IMG/VR virus record: IMGVR_UViG_3300046698_000387
Location: 1 to 36,538 of that record
Origin: a virus
DNA length: 36,538 nucleotides
Strand: one strand, 5' to 3'
How positions within the stretch are numbered: the stretch's first letter is position 1; each line of letters starts with the position of its first letter. The notes beneath the pieces were generated by a model. The model saw only the letters and a program-made list of their open reading frames with translations, made no database searches and was not told the DNA's origin. Positions 26,789 to 34,109 of this stretch are shown in pieces. Made by a program: the position numbers and the translations under genes.

Positions 26789-27774
26789 CGCCTCAACCCC
26801 AAATCGAGCAATGGCGGCATCACGATTACGTATTCTCGGTGCCACCGCTGGTCTCTGGTCAACTGATTCAAGCGTTCCCGTTCCAGTTCGATGCGGACTA
26901 CCCCTTTGAAATGCGCTCCATGGCGGCGCGCGTGCCGTACTCTTCGACTGCGGGGCCCACGTTCGGGACGCAAGCGGGGCTGAACCTCATCTCAATGCGC
27001 TGGTCGGGTCCGAACAACGACTATCGGCAAGCGGCCGGCACGAACGCGACCAATACCAGCCTGGTCCCCTTGAACCTGCTGCTCGGTCCCTACTTCGGCC
27101 AACTCGGAAACCCAAAGCCGGTCTATCCTCCAATCCGTTACCCGCGTTCGGGCTTTATGATGTTCGACATTCGGAACGACGGGCCGAACACGATCACGGG
27201 ATTGCAGATCTTCATGCGGGGTGTGAAGGTCGGGCCGTGGGGGTCATGGGACACCTACACATACCCGGCGCAGATGGGGCGGCAACCGCTGCCGTTCTGG
27301 TATCCCTCGCAGCTCGTTTCGACGGCCGTACCGAATCCGGCGCTTCAAACCCAGACGCTGGCGGTCAATCAGGTCCCGATCCTCAATAATCCCTTCGTGC
27401 CGGATATCGACTCGGACTTCGTGTTCCGCTTCGGGCAAGCGGGACTTGAGGGAGCCTACGAGGTCTTCATCACCTTGCGCGATGAGGGGTGGAAGCCCTA
27501 CAGCACGGACGGCACGGGGCATCCGGCGCCGGTGCATGCGGATATCCTCTTCGGGCGCTCCGGCTTCCCGGCGGTGTTTCCTTGCGGCCCTGCGAATTTT
27601 GTGGCTCCGGTCGGGCCGGGGGCGTCCCAGCCTGGCTTGATCGTCCCTGAAATCTACCTCCCGAAGAACCATCGGATGTACTACGACATCCAGCGGGACG
27701 ATAAAGCTTATGCGGGGGCGGCTCCTGTCGATTATCCGATGACTTGGGGGGGAATGAAGGTGTACCCAGCATGA
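26785..27774 (+). CDS. Tandem jelly-roll-like structural protein
   Basis: A 329-residue protein with two beta-rich repeats. The first (about 25-155) contains 'IQAFPFQFDADYPFEMRSMAARV' and ends 'MMFDIRNDGPNTITGLQIFMRGVKVG'. The second (about 195-329) contains 'PDIDSDFVFRFGQAGLEG', 'VFITLRDEGWKPY' and ends 'MYYDIQRDDKAYAG...MTWGGMKVYP'. The matching order of a DxDFxFR strand, a loop and a final GVKV/GMKV strand in both halves supports an internal duplication, as in double-jelly-roll capsid proteins. It is an alternative major-capsid candidate. Confidence 0.6.
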   Translation: MTPQPQIEQWRHHDYVFSVPPLVSGQLIQAFPFQFDADYPFEMRSMAARVPYSSTAGPTFGTQAGLNLISMRWSGPNNDYRQAAGTNATNTSLVPLNLLLGPYFGQLGNPKPVYPPIRYPRSGFMMFDIRNDGPNTITGLQIFMRGVKVGPWGSWDTYTYPAQMGRQPLPFWYPSQLVSTAVPNPALQTQTLAVNQVPILNNPFVPDIDSDFVFRFGQAGLEGAYEVFITLRDEGWKPYSTDGTGHPAPVHADILFGRSGFPAVFPCGPANFVAPVGPGASQPGLIVPEIYLPKNHRMYYDIQRDDKAYAGAAPVDYPMTWGGMKVYPA

Positions 27775-28097
27775 GCAAGATTATCGGCGGTCCAGTGACG
27801 CAAGAGGAACGCTCGGCAGTCCCCGCAAAGGATCTCTGGAAGGGGACGGACTGTGGACGGTTCGACCCGGAAAAGAGCGATCATATCCACGGGCGGGGCG
27901 GGGCGGCTCCGCTGCTGTTCTCGGCGGGCCGCGGGTTCGATGCCTCGAAATTCTGCCAAGTCTGCGGGATGCGGTGGGCGTGGTGCATGTGCGGTGAGGC
28001 GGCTTTGCGTGAAGGTATGACGGAACAGATGAAAGAATCCCGCGATCACATGCTTGACCAAATACCGGGCGGGCGTACCTCGGAGGCATCATGCTAA
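27771..28097 (+). CDS. Small Cys-rich protein, unknown
   Basis: A 108-residue protein with a probable zinc site near residues 62-76 (FCQVCGMRWAWCMCGEA) and an acidic/helical tail. ATGA overlap upstream and a 7-nt overlap downstream. Sits between jelly-roll-like genes, so probably a virion or assembly protein. Confidence 0.6.
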   Translation: MSKIIGGPVTQEERSAVPAKDLWKGTDCGRFDPEKSDHIHGRGGAAPLLFSAGRGFDASKFCQVCGMRWAWCMCGEAALREGMTEQMKESRDHMLDQIPGGRTSEASC

Positions 28098-28609
28098 GTG
28101 CTCTCTGGCTCGATCCTCTCATCCGTGCAACCTGGGGGAGCTACAACCCCTTGGTGTTGGCGCAACTGGACTCGCTGGTCAATGAGGACTGCTACACGCC
28201 GAAGATTTACCGGATACCGGACCCTCAGACGGAAGTGATTGCAGCGGGGAAGTATTGCGAGTTCGGCTTGGAAATCACGCCGGGGAGTCTCCTGTACGGC
28301 TTCCTACTGCCCTGCGATCCAATCACGGGCATCCCTCAGCCGTTCACCTTCCAGTTGAAGGACATGAGCACAGGTCACACCTTCTTCGATGAGCCGATAC
28401 CCTCGGTTTTGCTGGCGAATTATCACACGGAGGTCTTGGACGCTCGTGTGCCGGCGCAATCGTGCTTCTGGAACCTGCTGAACGCGGTCTATCCGGTGGT
28501 GGGAACCGGCCTCTTCCGGGCGCAGATTCAAAGTACGGCCGCTATCGGTACGCAGCCGGCGCGGATTGAGATTGGCGTGGGAGCCTTGGAGGTGTCGCCG
28601 TGCAACTGA
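28091..28609 (+). CDS. Beta-rich structural protein
   Basis: A 172-residue protein with strand-loop alternation: 'TEVIAAGKYCEFGLEITPGSLLYGFLLPC', 'FTFQLKDMSTGHTFFDEPI', 'GLFRAQIQST', 'ARIEIGVGALEV'. This resembles a single jelly-roll and follows four similar genes. No membrane segment. Role as minor capsid or spike base is inferred. Confidence 0.55.
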   Translation: MLSALWLDPLIRATWGSYNPLVLAQLDSLVNEDCYTPKIYRIPDPQTEVIAAGKYCEFGLEITPGSLLYGFLLPCDPITGIPQPFTFQLKDMSTGHTFFDEPIPSVLLANYHTEVLDARVPAQSCFWNLLNAVYPVVGTGLFRAQIQSTAAIGTQPARIEIGVGALEVSPCN

Positions 28610-29184
28610 ACGCCCGTCAACCTCGCCTGGTATATGGGCCGGAAGCAACGAAGCAGGTGCACGCGATGAATCAGGAGCAATCGCGGCGGGATGCGTGGCC
28701 CTATCCCTGGCTTTGTCCTGCGGAAGATGCGGAGCCGCGGTCTCCGTCAAATTCGATTTTGGCTCCGGCGCTCAATACTTTGGCGGAAGTTCTCGCCTTC
28801 GTCGTGCCCACGGGCTTCCAGTTCGCTTTGACGGGCATTGTGCAAGTCTTCGCCGGGGCAGGCTACATCCCCGGCGATCAGGATATCTTTTGGGTGGTGG
28901 ACCTCGATTCACCGATCGGTGTGGCCTCGGTTGAAGGCGATCCCTTGCCCGATCTGAACAACATCGCCATCCCCCTGGGCGGCTTCATGGGCGCGGCCTC
29001 GCTGGGCGGCATCACGGCGCCGTGGCGGTTCCCGAAACCGCATATCTTGAAACCGAATCAGGTGCTCCGGTCTAAAGTCTTCCTTCCGACGCTGAACCCT
29101 TTGACTGGCGCGTTGAATGGAATCACGCCGGGGACTCCCAACCTCTTCATCTCGGTATTCGAGGGCTTCACCTGGCCGGCGTAG
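28600..29184 (+). CDS. Beta-rich structural protein
   Basis: A 194-residue protein starting at GTG 28600, with GGAGG 9 nt upstream and a 10-nt overlap with the previous gene. After a polar N-terminus (1-55) comes 'VPTGFQFALTGIVQVFAGAGY', 'DIFWVVDLDSPIGV', 'ILKPNQVLRSKVFLP' and 'NLFISVFEGFTWP'. Single jelly-roll-like by eye and partner of the preceding gene. Confidence 0.55.
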   Translation: MQLNARQPRLVYGPEATKQVHAMNQEQSRRDAWPYPWLCPAEDAEPRSPSNSILAPALNTLAEVLAFVVPTGFQFALTGIVQVFAGAGYIPGDQDIFWVVDLDSPIGVASVEGDPLPDLNNIAIPLGGFMGAASLGGITAPWRFPKPHILKPNQVLRSKVFLPTLNPLTGALNGITPGTPNLFISVFEGFTWPA

Positions 29185-29189
29185 GCTCT

Positions 29190-29891
29190 ATGCCTAAGAT
29201 CGTCGTCAACTTCTGCAAGAACCCCTCAGACGAATCGGAAGACCTTATCCGGCAAGCGGAAACCTCCCGGAACGTGATTGAACTGGCGCGGCTGTACCAG
29301 TGGGGTCGGTCGCATTACCATCCCGAAGTTTCAGCAGCGGCGGAGAAACGGGCGGCGCAGTTGCGATTTCAGCACTCAGCCTTGGAATTAGAGCAGCGGG
29401 GCGCGCTACGCCGCAACCTGACAGATCGCGCCCATCGCTACAGAGCGAACGCGGAGCCTCCAGACGGTCCGAAAGTATGCCTTTTCTGCGGTACTCACTC
29501 AAAGCTCATGGTGGGGCATCTCGACGGGCACGAAGGGCACAACCAGGCGGATAACCTGCATTGGACGTGTCGGTCGTGCAATGCCCTCCATGCGAACGCT
29601 TTGAAGCGGGCAAGAATGGGGCGGCGAACGGCTCAGTTCAATCCTACGAAGTCCGGTGGAGCTTTCAACGTTGGGGAATGGGCGAACGCTGTAGGGGCAA
29701 TCACGGCGCACCAATCTCCAGACCTGAGGGGTAAGGCGGGTGCCCTGGGGGCTGCTTCCACGATGAGCGTTTCGGACGCTGTAGCAATGATCCGGGCCAC
29801 TCCAGCGCATAAGCGGTCTGAGTTTGCGGCTCAACTTGGAAAGCACAAGAGCGGGCGGCGCGGCGGCGGTTCCTCCGATATCCCCTTCTAA
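29190..29891 (+). CDS. HNH endonuclease-like protein
   Basis: A 233-residue protein with an HNH/zinc core at about residues 94-135: 'CLFCGTHSKLMVGHLDGHEGHN', then 'NLHWTCRSCNALHAN'. After it come 'RRTAQFNP', 'VGEWANAVGAITAHQS' and the tail 'AVAMIRATPAHKRSEFA...SSDIPF', features I recall from a widespread phage HNH family that accompanies RRNP-type proteins. Residues 1-85 are helical. HNH nucleases often help genome cutting during packaging, which is notable because no terminase is found here. Confidence 0.85.
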   Translation: MPKIVVNFCKNPSDESEDLIRQAETSRNVIELARLYQWGRSHYHPEVSAAAEKRAAQLRFQHSALELEQRGALRRNLTDRAHRYRANAEPPDGPKVCLFCGTHSKLMVGHLDGHEGHNQADNLHWTCRSCNALHANALKRARMGRRTAQFNPTKSGGAFNVGEWANAVGAITAHQSPDLRGKAGALGAASTMSVSDAVAMIRATPAHKRSEFAAQLGKHKSGRRGGGSSDIPF

Positions 29892-29899
29892 CTGCCGGT

Positions 29900-29913
29900 G
29901 CTACAATCGGGTC
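29900..29913 (+). promoter_or_regulatory. Leaderless promoter TGCTACAAT + 6 nt
   Basis: TACAAT (29902-29907) with an upstream TG (extended -10), then cgggtc and ATG 29914. No -35. Confidence 0.75.
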
Positions 29914-30093
29914 ATGCCTTTTTGCGCTGTTCTCTCGCTGCTGCTGCTGTTCATCGCGGCGCTCGGACAATCCTGGTTCTGGCGTGTCGGTCAACCTGGC
30001 CTTGCGTGGTACGGCGGCGCCGCCTTCTACTGGGGCGTCTTCTTCCTGGCCTTGTACCTGGAATGGCCGACATTGAAAGCTCTGGGGATGTAA
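29914..30093 (+). CDS. 59-residue two-pass membrane protein
   Basis: Two hydrophobic helices (CAVLSLLLLFIAALGQSWFW; AFYWGVFFLALYLEW) joined by a short loop. The ATG is exactly 6 nt after TACAAT. It opens the array of leaderless single genes. Holin-like size, role unknown. Confidence 0.65.
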   Translation: MPFCAVLSLLLLFIAALGQSWFWRVGQPGLAWYGGAAFYWGVFFLALYLEWPTLKALGM

Positions 30094-30095
30094 GC

Positions 30096-30101
30096 TATGC
30101 T
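30096..30101 (+). promoter_or_regulatory. Weak -10 box TATGCT
   Basis: TATGCT 13 nt before ATG 30115, with 'taggggt' between as a possible ribosome site. Weak compared with its neighbours. Confidence 0.35.
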
Positions 30102-30114
30102 TGTAGGGGTCTAA

Positions 30115-30444
30115 ATGAGACTTGACGTATACGTTCACGAAGCCCCAAGCGGTCTCGAAGATAAAATCGATGCCGTGTTAGCTAACCAAAGGAGCCTTAT
30201 GTTGAAAATAACCGATTGGGCCGCGCAGGAACAGGCGGACCTTACCCAGATCAGCACCACTCTCGATAACGTCGTGGCCGGCATAGCCGCGCTCGACGTT
30301 CTCATTACCAACTTTCAAAATTCGCCGGGCGCATTTTCGGCGGCGGATCAGGCCGCGCTCGACGGCATTCAGGCTGCGAGCCAAGCTCTCGTGACCAAAA
30401 GCGCCGCGATCAGCGTGGCGGCACCGGCTCCTCCGGCCGCGTAG
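30115..30444 (+). CDS. Coiled-coil protein
   Basis: A 109-residue protein, helical throughout: 'GLEDKIDAVLANQRSLMLKI', 'DLTQISTTLDNVVAGIAALDVLI' and an Ala/Pro-rich end. Resembles small phage coiled-coil proteins often next to holins, but carries no signal or anchor. A clear hairpin terminator follows. Confidence 0.6.
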   Translation: MRLDVYVHEAPSGLEDKIDAVLANQRSLMLKITDWAAQEQADLTQISTTLDNVVAGIAALDVLITNFQNSPGAFSAADQAALDGIQAASQALVTKSAAISVAAPAPPAA

Positions 30445-30455
30445 TCGTTAATGGG

Positions 30456-30480
30456 AAGCGGGGCCTCGGCCCCGCTTTCT
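30456..30480 (+). terminator. Intrinsic terminator
   Basis: AAGCGGGGCC (30456-30465), loop TC, GGCCCCGCTT (30468-30477): a perfect 10-bp stem followed by TCTATTT, 12 nt after the stop codon. Confidence 0.8.
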
Positions 30481-30497
30481 ATTTAAGGAGATACGAT

Positions 30498-30680
30498 ATG
30501 CTATTCCTGCTACTTTTCTTCCTCTTTTTCGGCGGCTTTGGTGGATGGTACGGCGGCAATCGCTGGTTACCGGGCTCCGGTCCTGGAATCAGCCTTGGAA
30601 CTATCGTCGTTATCTGCCTCGTCATCTGGTTGCTTGGCGGATTCGGCGGCGGCTTCGGGTACATGCACAGAGCCTGGTAG
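30498..30680 (+). CDS. 60-residue DUF3309-like membrane protein
   Basis: Two hydrophobic segments (LFLLLFFLFFGGFGG; LGTIVVICLVIWLLGGFGGGFG) around 'YGGNRWLPGSGPG', similar to the short DUF3309-type proteins. A good ribosome site (AAGGAG, 7-8 nt) means it is not leaderless. It is transcribed through or past the terminator at 30456. Confidence 0.65.
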   Translation: MLFLLLFFLFFGGFGGWYGGNRWLPGSGPGISLGTIVVICLVIWLLGGFGGGFGYMHRAW

Positions 30681-30692
30681 TACAATCGGTGC
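30681..30692 (+). promoter_or_regulatory. Leaderless promoter TACAAT + 6 nt
   Basis: TACAAT (30681-30686), cggtgc, ATG 30693. The box touches the previous stop codon. Confidence 0.75.
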
Positions 30693-30974
30693 ATGGATCA
30701 GCCTGATATCTTTGTTGCGGCCCTGGCAACGGCTCCATTCGCGGCGCGCGGGTCTTCGTTCGATAAATTCTGCGGCGCGTGTGGCAAGCGGGTGATGGTG
30801 GCTCCTAGCGGGCAACTGTTTCTGAAAAAGCACCCCGACATCCCAATCTGGTGTTTGCCCTGCGTCATGGAACGCTTGCCGGCGGGCATCACGTTCGCGC
30901 GCTCTGCGCATGCGGAAACTCTGGACGCTGAAACGAAAACGTCGGTTCCAAATCTCTTCAACGAGCGGAACTGA
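30693..30974 (+). CDS. Small zinc-ribbon protein
   Basis: A 93-residue protein with 'FCGACGKRVMVAPSGQLFLKKH' and 'WCLPCVMERLP' (CxxC pairs at about residues 28-31 and 54-57). Leaderless ATG 30693. Repeat element R1 begins at its stop codon. Function unknown. Confidence 0.65.
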   Translation: MDQPDIFVAALATAPFAARGSSFDKFCGACGKRVMVAPSGQLFLKKHPDIPIWCLPCVMERLPAGITFARSAHAETLDAETKTSVPNLFNERN

Positions 30975-30997
30975 CTTTGTGGGAGCCTCTAGGACGC
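30974..30997 (+). repeat. 3' element R, copy 1 (short)
   Basis: A 24-base core (actttgtgggagcc, then tctaggacgc) shared with copies at 31250 and 32248. Here it is followed by 'gttttaggccctggtgctacaat', a shortened version of the downstream part of copy 2. Confidence 0.8.
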
Positions 30998-31021
30998 GGA
31001 AGTGCCGTTTTAGGCCCTGGT

Positions 31022-31036
31022 GCTACAATCGCTCCG
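31022..31036 (+). promoter_or_regulatory. Leaderless promoter TGCTACAAT + 7 nt
   Basis: TACAAT (31024-31029) with upstream TG, then 7 nt and GTG 31037. Confidence 0.7.
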
Positions 31037-31312
31037 GTGGCTGCTCAACCGTTCCTCTTCGGGCCTACGTGGATTCCGGTTAAAGACGGCGACTTTACCG
31101 GCATGGCCTTGTTTCTGCGCCATTACACGGCGCGGGCCTCTCGCAAGCAGTTCCAATTCGTCGGCCCTGGCGGAAAGATGGTCATGCTTACGCCGGATGC
31201 GCGGGCGCTGTTCGTGTGGCGCAAGTTCATCAGCGATGCGGGCGAAATGTCTTTGTGGGAGCCTCTAGGACGCATCGCCGGGGGCTTCCGAATGGTATCC
31301 ATTCTGTTTTAA
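31037..31312 (+). CDS. C-terminally truncated phage protein
   Basis: A 91-residue protein starting at GTG 31037. Residues 6-70 ('FGPTWIPVKDGDFTGMALFLRHYTARAS', 'FVGPGGKMVMLTPDARALFVWRKF') match the N-terminal part of a phage family that I remember as roughly twice this length. From residue 72 the frame runs into repeat element R2 (SLWEPLGRIAGG...), so the natural C-terminal half is gone. The fragment may be inactive or retain a partial role. Confidence 0.6.
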   Translation: MAAQPFLFGPTWIPVKDGDFTGMALFLRHYTARASRKQFQFVGPGGKMVMLTPDARALFVWRKFISDAGEMSLWEPLGRIAGGFRMVSILF

Positions 31313-31321
31313 GGCTACAAT
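31250..31321 (+). repeat. 3' element R, copy 2, with promoter
   Basis: About 60 bp shared with copy 3 (from 'tctttg' and 'gggagcctctaggacgcatc' to 'ctgtttt') with about six differences, ending in a TACAAT promoter. It truncates the preceding gene. Confidence 0.85.
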
Positions 31322-31328
31322 CGGACGC
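31316..31328 (+). promoter_or_regulatory. Leaderless promoter TACAAT + 7 nt
   Basis: TACAAT (31316-31321), cggacgc, ATG 31329. Confidence 0.75.
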
Positions 31329-32018
31329 ATGGGTCGTATCGTCTGTCATTTCTCTTGCGGGGCGGCGTCGGCGGTCGCTACAAAACTCGCTTTTACCCAG
31401 TATGGGCACGCGCAGATAGTGATTTATAACGCCTTCCTGCTCGAAGAACATGCCGACAATCGGCGTTTTCTTGCGGACTGTGAGCGATGGTTTGAGCATC
31501 CCGTAACCGTTTTGCAGGATCAGAAGTACGGCGCATCGGCTCATGAGGTTTGGCGGCGCAAGCGATTCATGAATTCCGCTTTTGGCGCTCCCTGCTCGAT
31601 GCTTTTGAAGCGGGAATTGCTCGATGCCGCTTGCCTTCCTGAAGACACCCACGTTTTCGGTTTCACAGCCGACTTTGAAGAGATACGGCGGGCGCGTCCG
31701 TTTCTTGAGAACGGCGCATTGTGCCCGTTGATAGATAGGGGCTTGTCTAAAGCCGATTGCCTTGCGATTGTGGAGCGGGCTGGGCTTGAACTTCCGGTCA
31801 TGTATCGCCTCGGCTACCAGAACGCAAACTGTATCGGCTGCTGCAAAGGTGGCATGGGGTACTGGAACAAGATCCGGCGCGACTTCCCCGATACCTTTGT
31901 GGCCGTCGCTGACATTCAAGAGGCGATTGGGCCGGGGGCGTTCATGTTTCGGGACCGCTCTACTGGCGTGCGGTTTTCGTTGCGCGATTTGCCCCCCCGA
32001 TGCTGGGCGGGCCGATGA
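31329..32018 (+). CDS. PAPS-reductase/PP-loop ATPase family protein
   Basis: A 229-residue protein. 'VCHFSCGAASAVATKLAF' at residues 5-22 is the PP-loop (S-GG-S-type with altered residues) of the PAPS reductase/N-type ATP-pyrophosphatase family. 'GAPCSMLLKREL' near 80 and 'NANCIGCCKGGMGYWNKIRRDFPDTF' near 171-196 are the Cys-bearing parts typical of phage members. These proteins may act on sulphur metabolism or nucleic-acid sulphur modification; phage roles are mostly unproven. It is a lone leaderless gene. Confidence 0.8.
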   Translation: MGRIVCHFSCGAASAVATKLAFTQYGHAQIVIYNAFLLEEHADNRRFLADCERWFEHPVTVLQDQKYGASAHEVWRRKRFMNSAFGAPCSMLLKRELLDAACLPEDTHVFGFTADFEEIRRARPFLENGALCPLIDRGLSKADCLAIVERAGLELPVMYRLGYQNANCIGCCKGGMGYWNKIRRDFPDTFVAVADIQEAIGPGAFMFRDRSTGVRFSLRDLPPRCWAGR

Positions 32019-32058
32019 AACCGTGCCGGAGTGCTCTTTCTTTTGCCAGATGGCAGAA

Positions 32059-32077
32059 CAGGACATGCTCTGTCCTG
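32059..32077 (+). promoter_or_regulatory. Hairpin/palindrome CAGGACA-tgctc-TGTCCTG
   Basis: A perfect 7-bp inverted repeat 6 bp before TAGAAT. Its arms AGGACA/TGTCCT match the arms of the dispersed motif, suggesting an operator for the same factor. Confidence 0.55.
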
Positions 32078-32247
32078 CGGGTGTAGAATGATCCCTCTCC
32101 CATCTCCCGGTGGTTGCTGGTACAACCCGACTCGGCGCGGGCAAACAAGGGGATTGCGTTGCTATTGGGAGCGGCGAAACCTCTGGCGCGTTTTGCAAGC
32201 GGCGTATAACCTATGCTGGCTTGCGCTTCATGGCCGGTGGTAGTTTC

Positions 32248-32309
32248 CTCTTTGCGGGAGCCTCTAGGACGCATCGCCGGGGGCTCGGTAATGGTATCCA
32301 TCCTGTTTT
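32248..32309 (+). repeat. 3' element R, copy 3
   Basis: Matches 31250-31310 apart from a few substitutions; followed by TATGAT rather than TACAAT. Confidence 0.85.
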
Positions 32310-32316
32310 TTGGGCG

Positions 32317-32330
32317 TATGATGGGCTTGT
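32317..32330 (+). promoter_or_regulatory. Promoter TATGAT + 8 nt
   Basis: TATGAT (32317-32322) then 8 nt to ATG 32331; leader at most 2-3 nt. Confidence 0.6.
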
Positions 32331-33584
32331 ATGCTCGTCTCCCCGGATTCCTCCATCCACACGATACCGGCTCTTGCACAACCGGGAGTCGGCCAGTCTT
32401 ACGTTGATCCGGTTTTTGGCTCCACCATCACGCGGCTAACGGATTCGGCGCACTCTCCCGATAATGCGCGTGGTTCCGGCTTCCTGAACACGATCCGGCC
32501 AGAGTACCCTACAGTCTGCCCCTGGTCGCTCGGTAACGCATGGTTGATCCTTCAACACAATTCGTACTTCGGCCTCTATACCGGGCCCGGGGCTTACGTC
32601 TCAGACCTCCCATTCTCAATCGCGGCATCATCGGAGCCTCGCTGGTCGCGGTCAGACCCGAACATCCTGTACTTTCACGTTGCCGGGGGTAACGCCCTGC
32701 TCTACTACAACGTGGCAACGGGTGCCACGCGGACGCTTCGGGTGTTCTCGGAATACTCCGCAATTTCAGGCGGCGGGGAAATGGACACGGCGGGTATGGG
32801 TGACTTCCTAGTCCTGGCCGGCGACGGGAAAGAGGCATTCGTCTACAACGTGGCGGCGGATATCCAGTCTCCAGTCGTTCCCATCGGCGCGGCCTGGGAC
32901 TCCCTCTACATCGCGCCGGATGCCTCCCGGTTCACCATTACCGAAACGGGCGGCATCAATGAGTACCTGACGGCGACGGGCGCGGCGCTCGCGCTTCCGC
33001 TGGCTCAATCGGGCTCGCACATGGACGTGGCGGCGCTGGCGGGCGGTCAGTTCCTGGTTCGCACCAACTCGAACGACGCAAGGCCGTTGGCAGGCTTCCC
33101 CAACGCTATCGAGCTCGTGAACCTCGCCGGTGGAGCGGAAACCGGGTTGCTTTCCTTGCCTTGGTCTTTGGCTGTTCACGTCTCGGCCTCGGATGCGGGG
33201 CTGGCGGCTGTCGAAACCTACGCGGCGCTTGGGGCGCAATGGGACGTTTTCACAAACGAGATTCTGGCGATCGCGCTTGACGGCTCCACCACAAGGCGGC
33301 TGGCACACCATCGTAGCGCGGTCGCGGACTACAGCTCAATGCCGTTGACGACGGTACGGCGGGATGGAGCCTTCGCGGTTTTTGGCTCCAACTGGGGCAA
33401 CGCTTCGGGAGCCATGGACACGTACCTACTTTCGTTGGGTACTCCCGCGGCGTCTGGGCCTCCGCTGCCTTCTACGCCCGCGACGGTGCCGGTACCTCCC
33501 AGTAAGGCGCCGCGACGTCCGGTCCCAGTAATTGTTCCGGTTCGTGGACCTTCTCCCGTGGGTCCAGTACATCGAATGGTTTAG
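32331..33584 (+). CDS. Predicted beta-propeller surface protein
   Basis: A 417-residue protein. From about residue 20 to 365 it shows repeated blades of about 45 residues with a W/R-D-P pattern ('EPRWSRSDPNILYFHVAGGNALLYYNVATG', 'WDSLYIAPDASRFTITETGG', 'HRSAVADYSSMPLTTVRRDGAFAVFGSNWG'), like TolB or oligogalacturonate-lyase-type propellers. A Pro-rich tail follows (residues 370-417). No signal peptide. Phage propellers of this type may bind or cleave surface polysaccharide; no catalytic residues identified. Confidence 0.65.
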   Translation: MLVSPDSSIHTIPALAQPGVGQSYVDPVFGSTITRLTDSAHSPDNARGSGFLNTIRPEYPTVCPWSLGNAWLILQHNSYFGLYTGPGAYVSDLPFSIAASSEPRWSRSDPNILYFHVAGGNALLYYNVATGATRTLRVFSEYSAISGGGEMDTAGMGDFLVLAGDGKEAFVYNVAADIQSPVVPIGAAWDSLYIAPDASRFTITETGGINEYLTATGAALALPLAQSGSHMDVAALAGGQFLVRTNSNDARPLAGFPNAIELVNLAGGAETGLLSLPWSLAVHVSASDAGLAAVETYAALGAQWDVFTNEILAIALDGSTTRRLAHHRSAVADYSSMPLTTVRRDGAFAVFGSNWGNASGAMDTYLLSLGTPAASGPPLPSTPATVPVPPSKAPRRPVPVIVPVRGPSPVGPVHRMV

Positions 33585-33598
33585 GTCCTGGAAAGGCG

Positions 33599-33614
33599 TA
33601 CAATGGGCCTTGTA
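33599..33614 (+). promoter_or_regulatory. Promoter TACAAT + 10 nt
   Basis: TACAAT (33599-33604). An ATG at 33603 lies inside the box and would be upstream of the transcript start, so ATG 33615 is preferred. Confidence 0.6.
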
Positions 33615-33989
33615 ATGCCCTTCCGTCCTCAATTCGCCTATCCTCCTCCCCCCGATGGCTTTGCAGATGACGACTTCAACTACGTCTACTCGGCTCAGAA
33701 CACGCCAGCATTGGTTCAAGGGATAGCACCAGGTCAAACGGTGCTCGACGTGTCCCTGTCCCTGGAACTGGGCGCGGAGTACCACATCCGATCCATCGAA
33801 GTAATCGACCCATCGGGATTGGGCGGCTTTCGGTTCCGTGATGCCTCTGGAACGCTCCTCGTGGAAAATGGGGCTTTCGTGCCGTCCTCTCTGGGCTTCA
33901 ACCCGTCGCCGGGGTGCATTGCCCTCGAGCCGGAATTGGTCTGTCCTGCTGGATCGGCGTTAACGGTTGACATCGCAAACCTCTCGTAG
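33615..33989 (+). CDS. Truncated jelly-roll-like protein
   Basis: A 124-residue relative of residues 78-225 of the 25753 protein: 'RPQFAYPPPPDGFADDDFNYVY', 'TVLDVSLSLELGAEYHIRSIEV', 'FRFRDASGTLL', 'CPAGSALTVDIANLS'. It stops where the relative continues into its last strand (AFFGVKRY), so the closing strands are missing. Its final codons begin repeat element V1. It may be a partner or decoy subunit, or decaying. Confidence 0.65.
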   Translation: MPFRPQFAYPPPPDGFADDDFNYVYSAQNTPALVQGIAPGQTVLDVSLSLELGAEYHIRSIEVIDPSGLGGFRFRDASGTLLVENGAFVPSSLGFNPSPGCIALEPELVCPAGSALTVDIANLS

Positions 33990-34083
33990 CAGAATGGATT
34001 TGCGGCCTTTGTGGGGCGCCGCCTTGGCTGAGTCTTCCTCGCGGAACTTTTCGGCCTCTTACAAGTTGCCCCACTTAAACCCC
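33965..34083 (+). repeat. 3' element V, copy 1
   Basis: About 119 bp, roughly 85% identical to copy 3 at 34819-34935. It begins with codons for VDIANLS-stop and contains GTGGGGC (34011-34017) pairing with GCCCCAC (34068-34074). Confidence 0.85.
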
Positions 34084-34097
34084 TTCCCTTTCAGGCG

Positions 34098-34109
34098 TAT
34101 ACTTGGCTT
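34098..34109 (+). promoter_or_regulatory. Leaderless promoter TATACT + 6 nt
   Basis: TATACT (34098-34103), tggctt, GTG 34110. Confidence 0.7.

Larger units (their letters stand above)
32019..32330 (+). other. Degenerate cassette: hairpin, promoter, short ORF, R element
   Basis: This 312-bp stretch holds a hairpin (32059-32077), TAGAAT (32084-32089), a possible 51-residue ORF (32088-32243, aromatic and Arg-rich, with an overlapping ATG) and R copy 3. A GTG frame from 32110 is also open. It has the same order as intact cassettes but no convincing gene, so it may be the remains of one. Confidence 0.5.

Noticed and set aside
31230-32198. Minus-strand frame of 322 residues opposite the PAPS-reductase-like gene
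   Set aside because: It runs through two repeat elements and a promoter and opposes a recognised enzyme family.
30974-32309. R elements as insertion sequences
   Set aside because: They are only 24-60 bp, have no terminal inverted repeats, target duplications or transposase.
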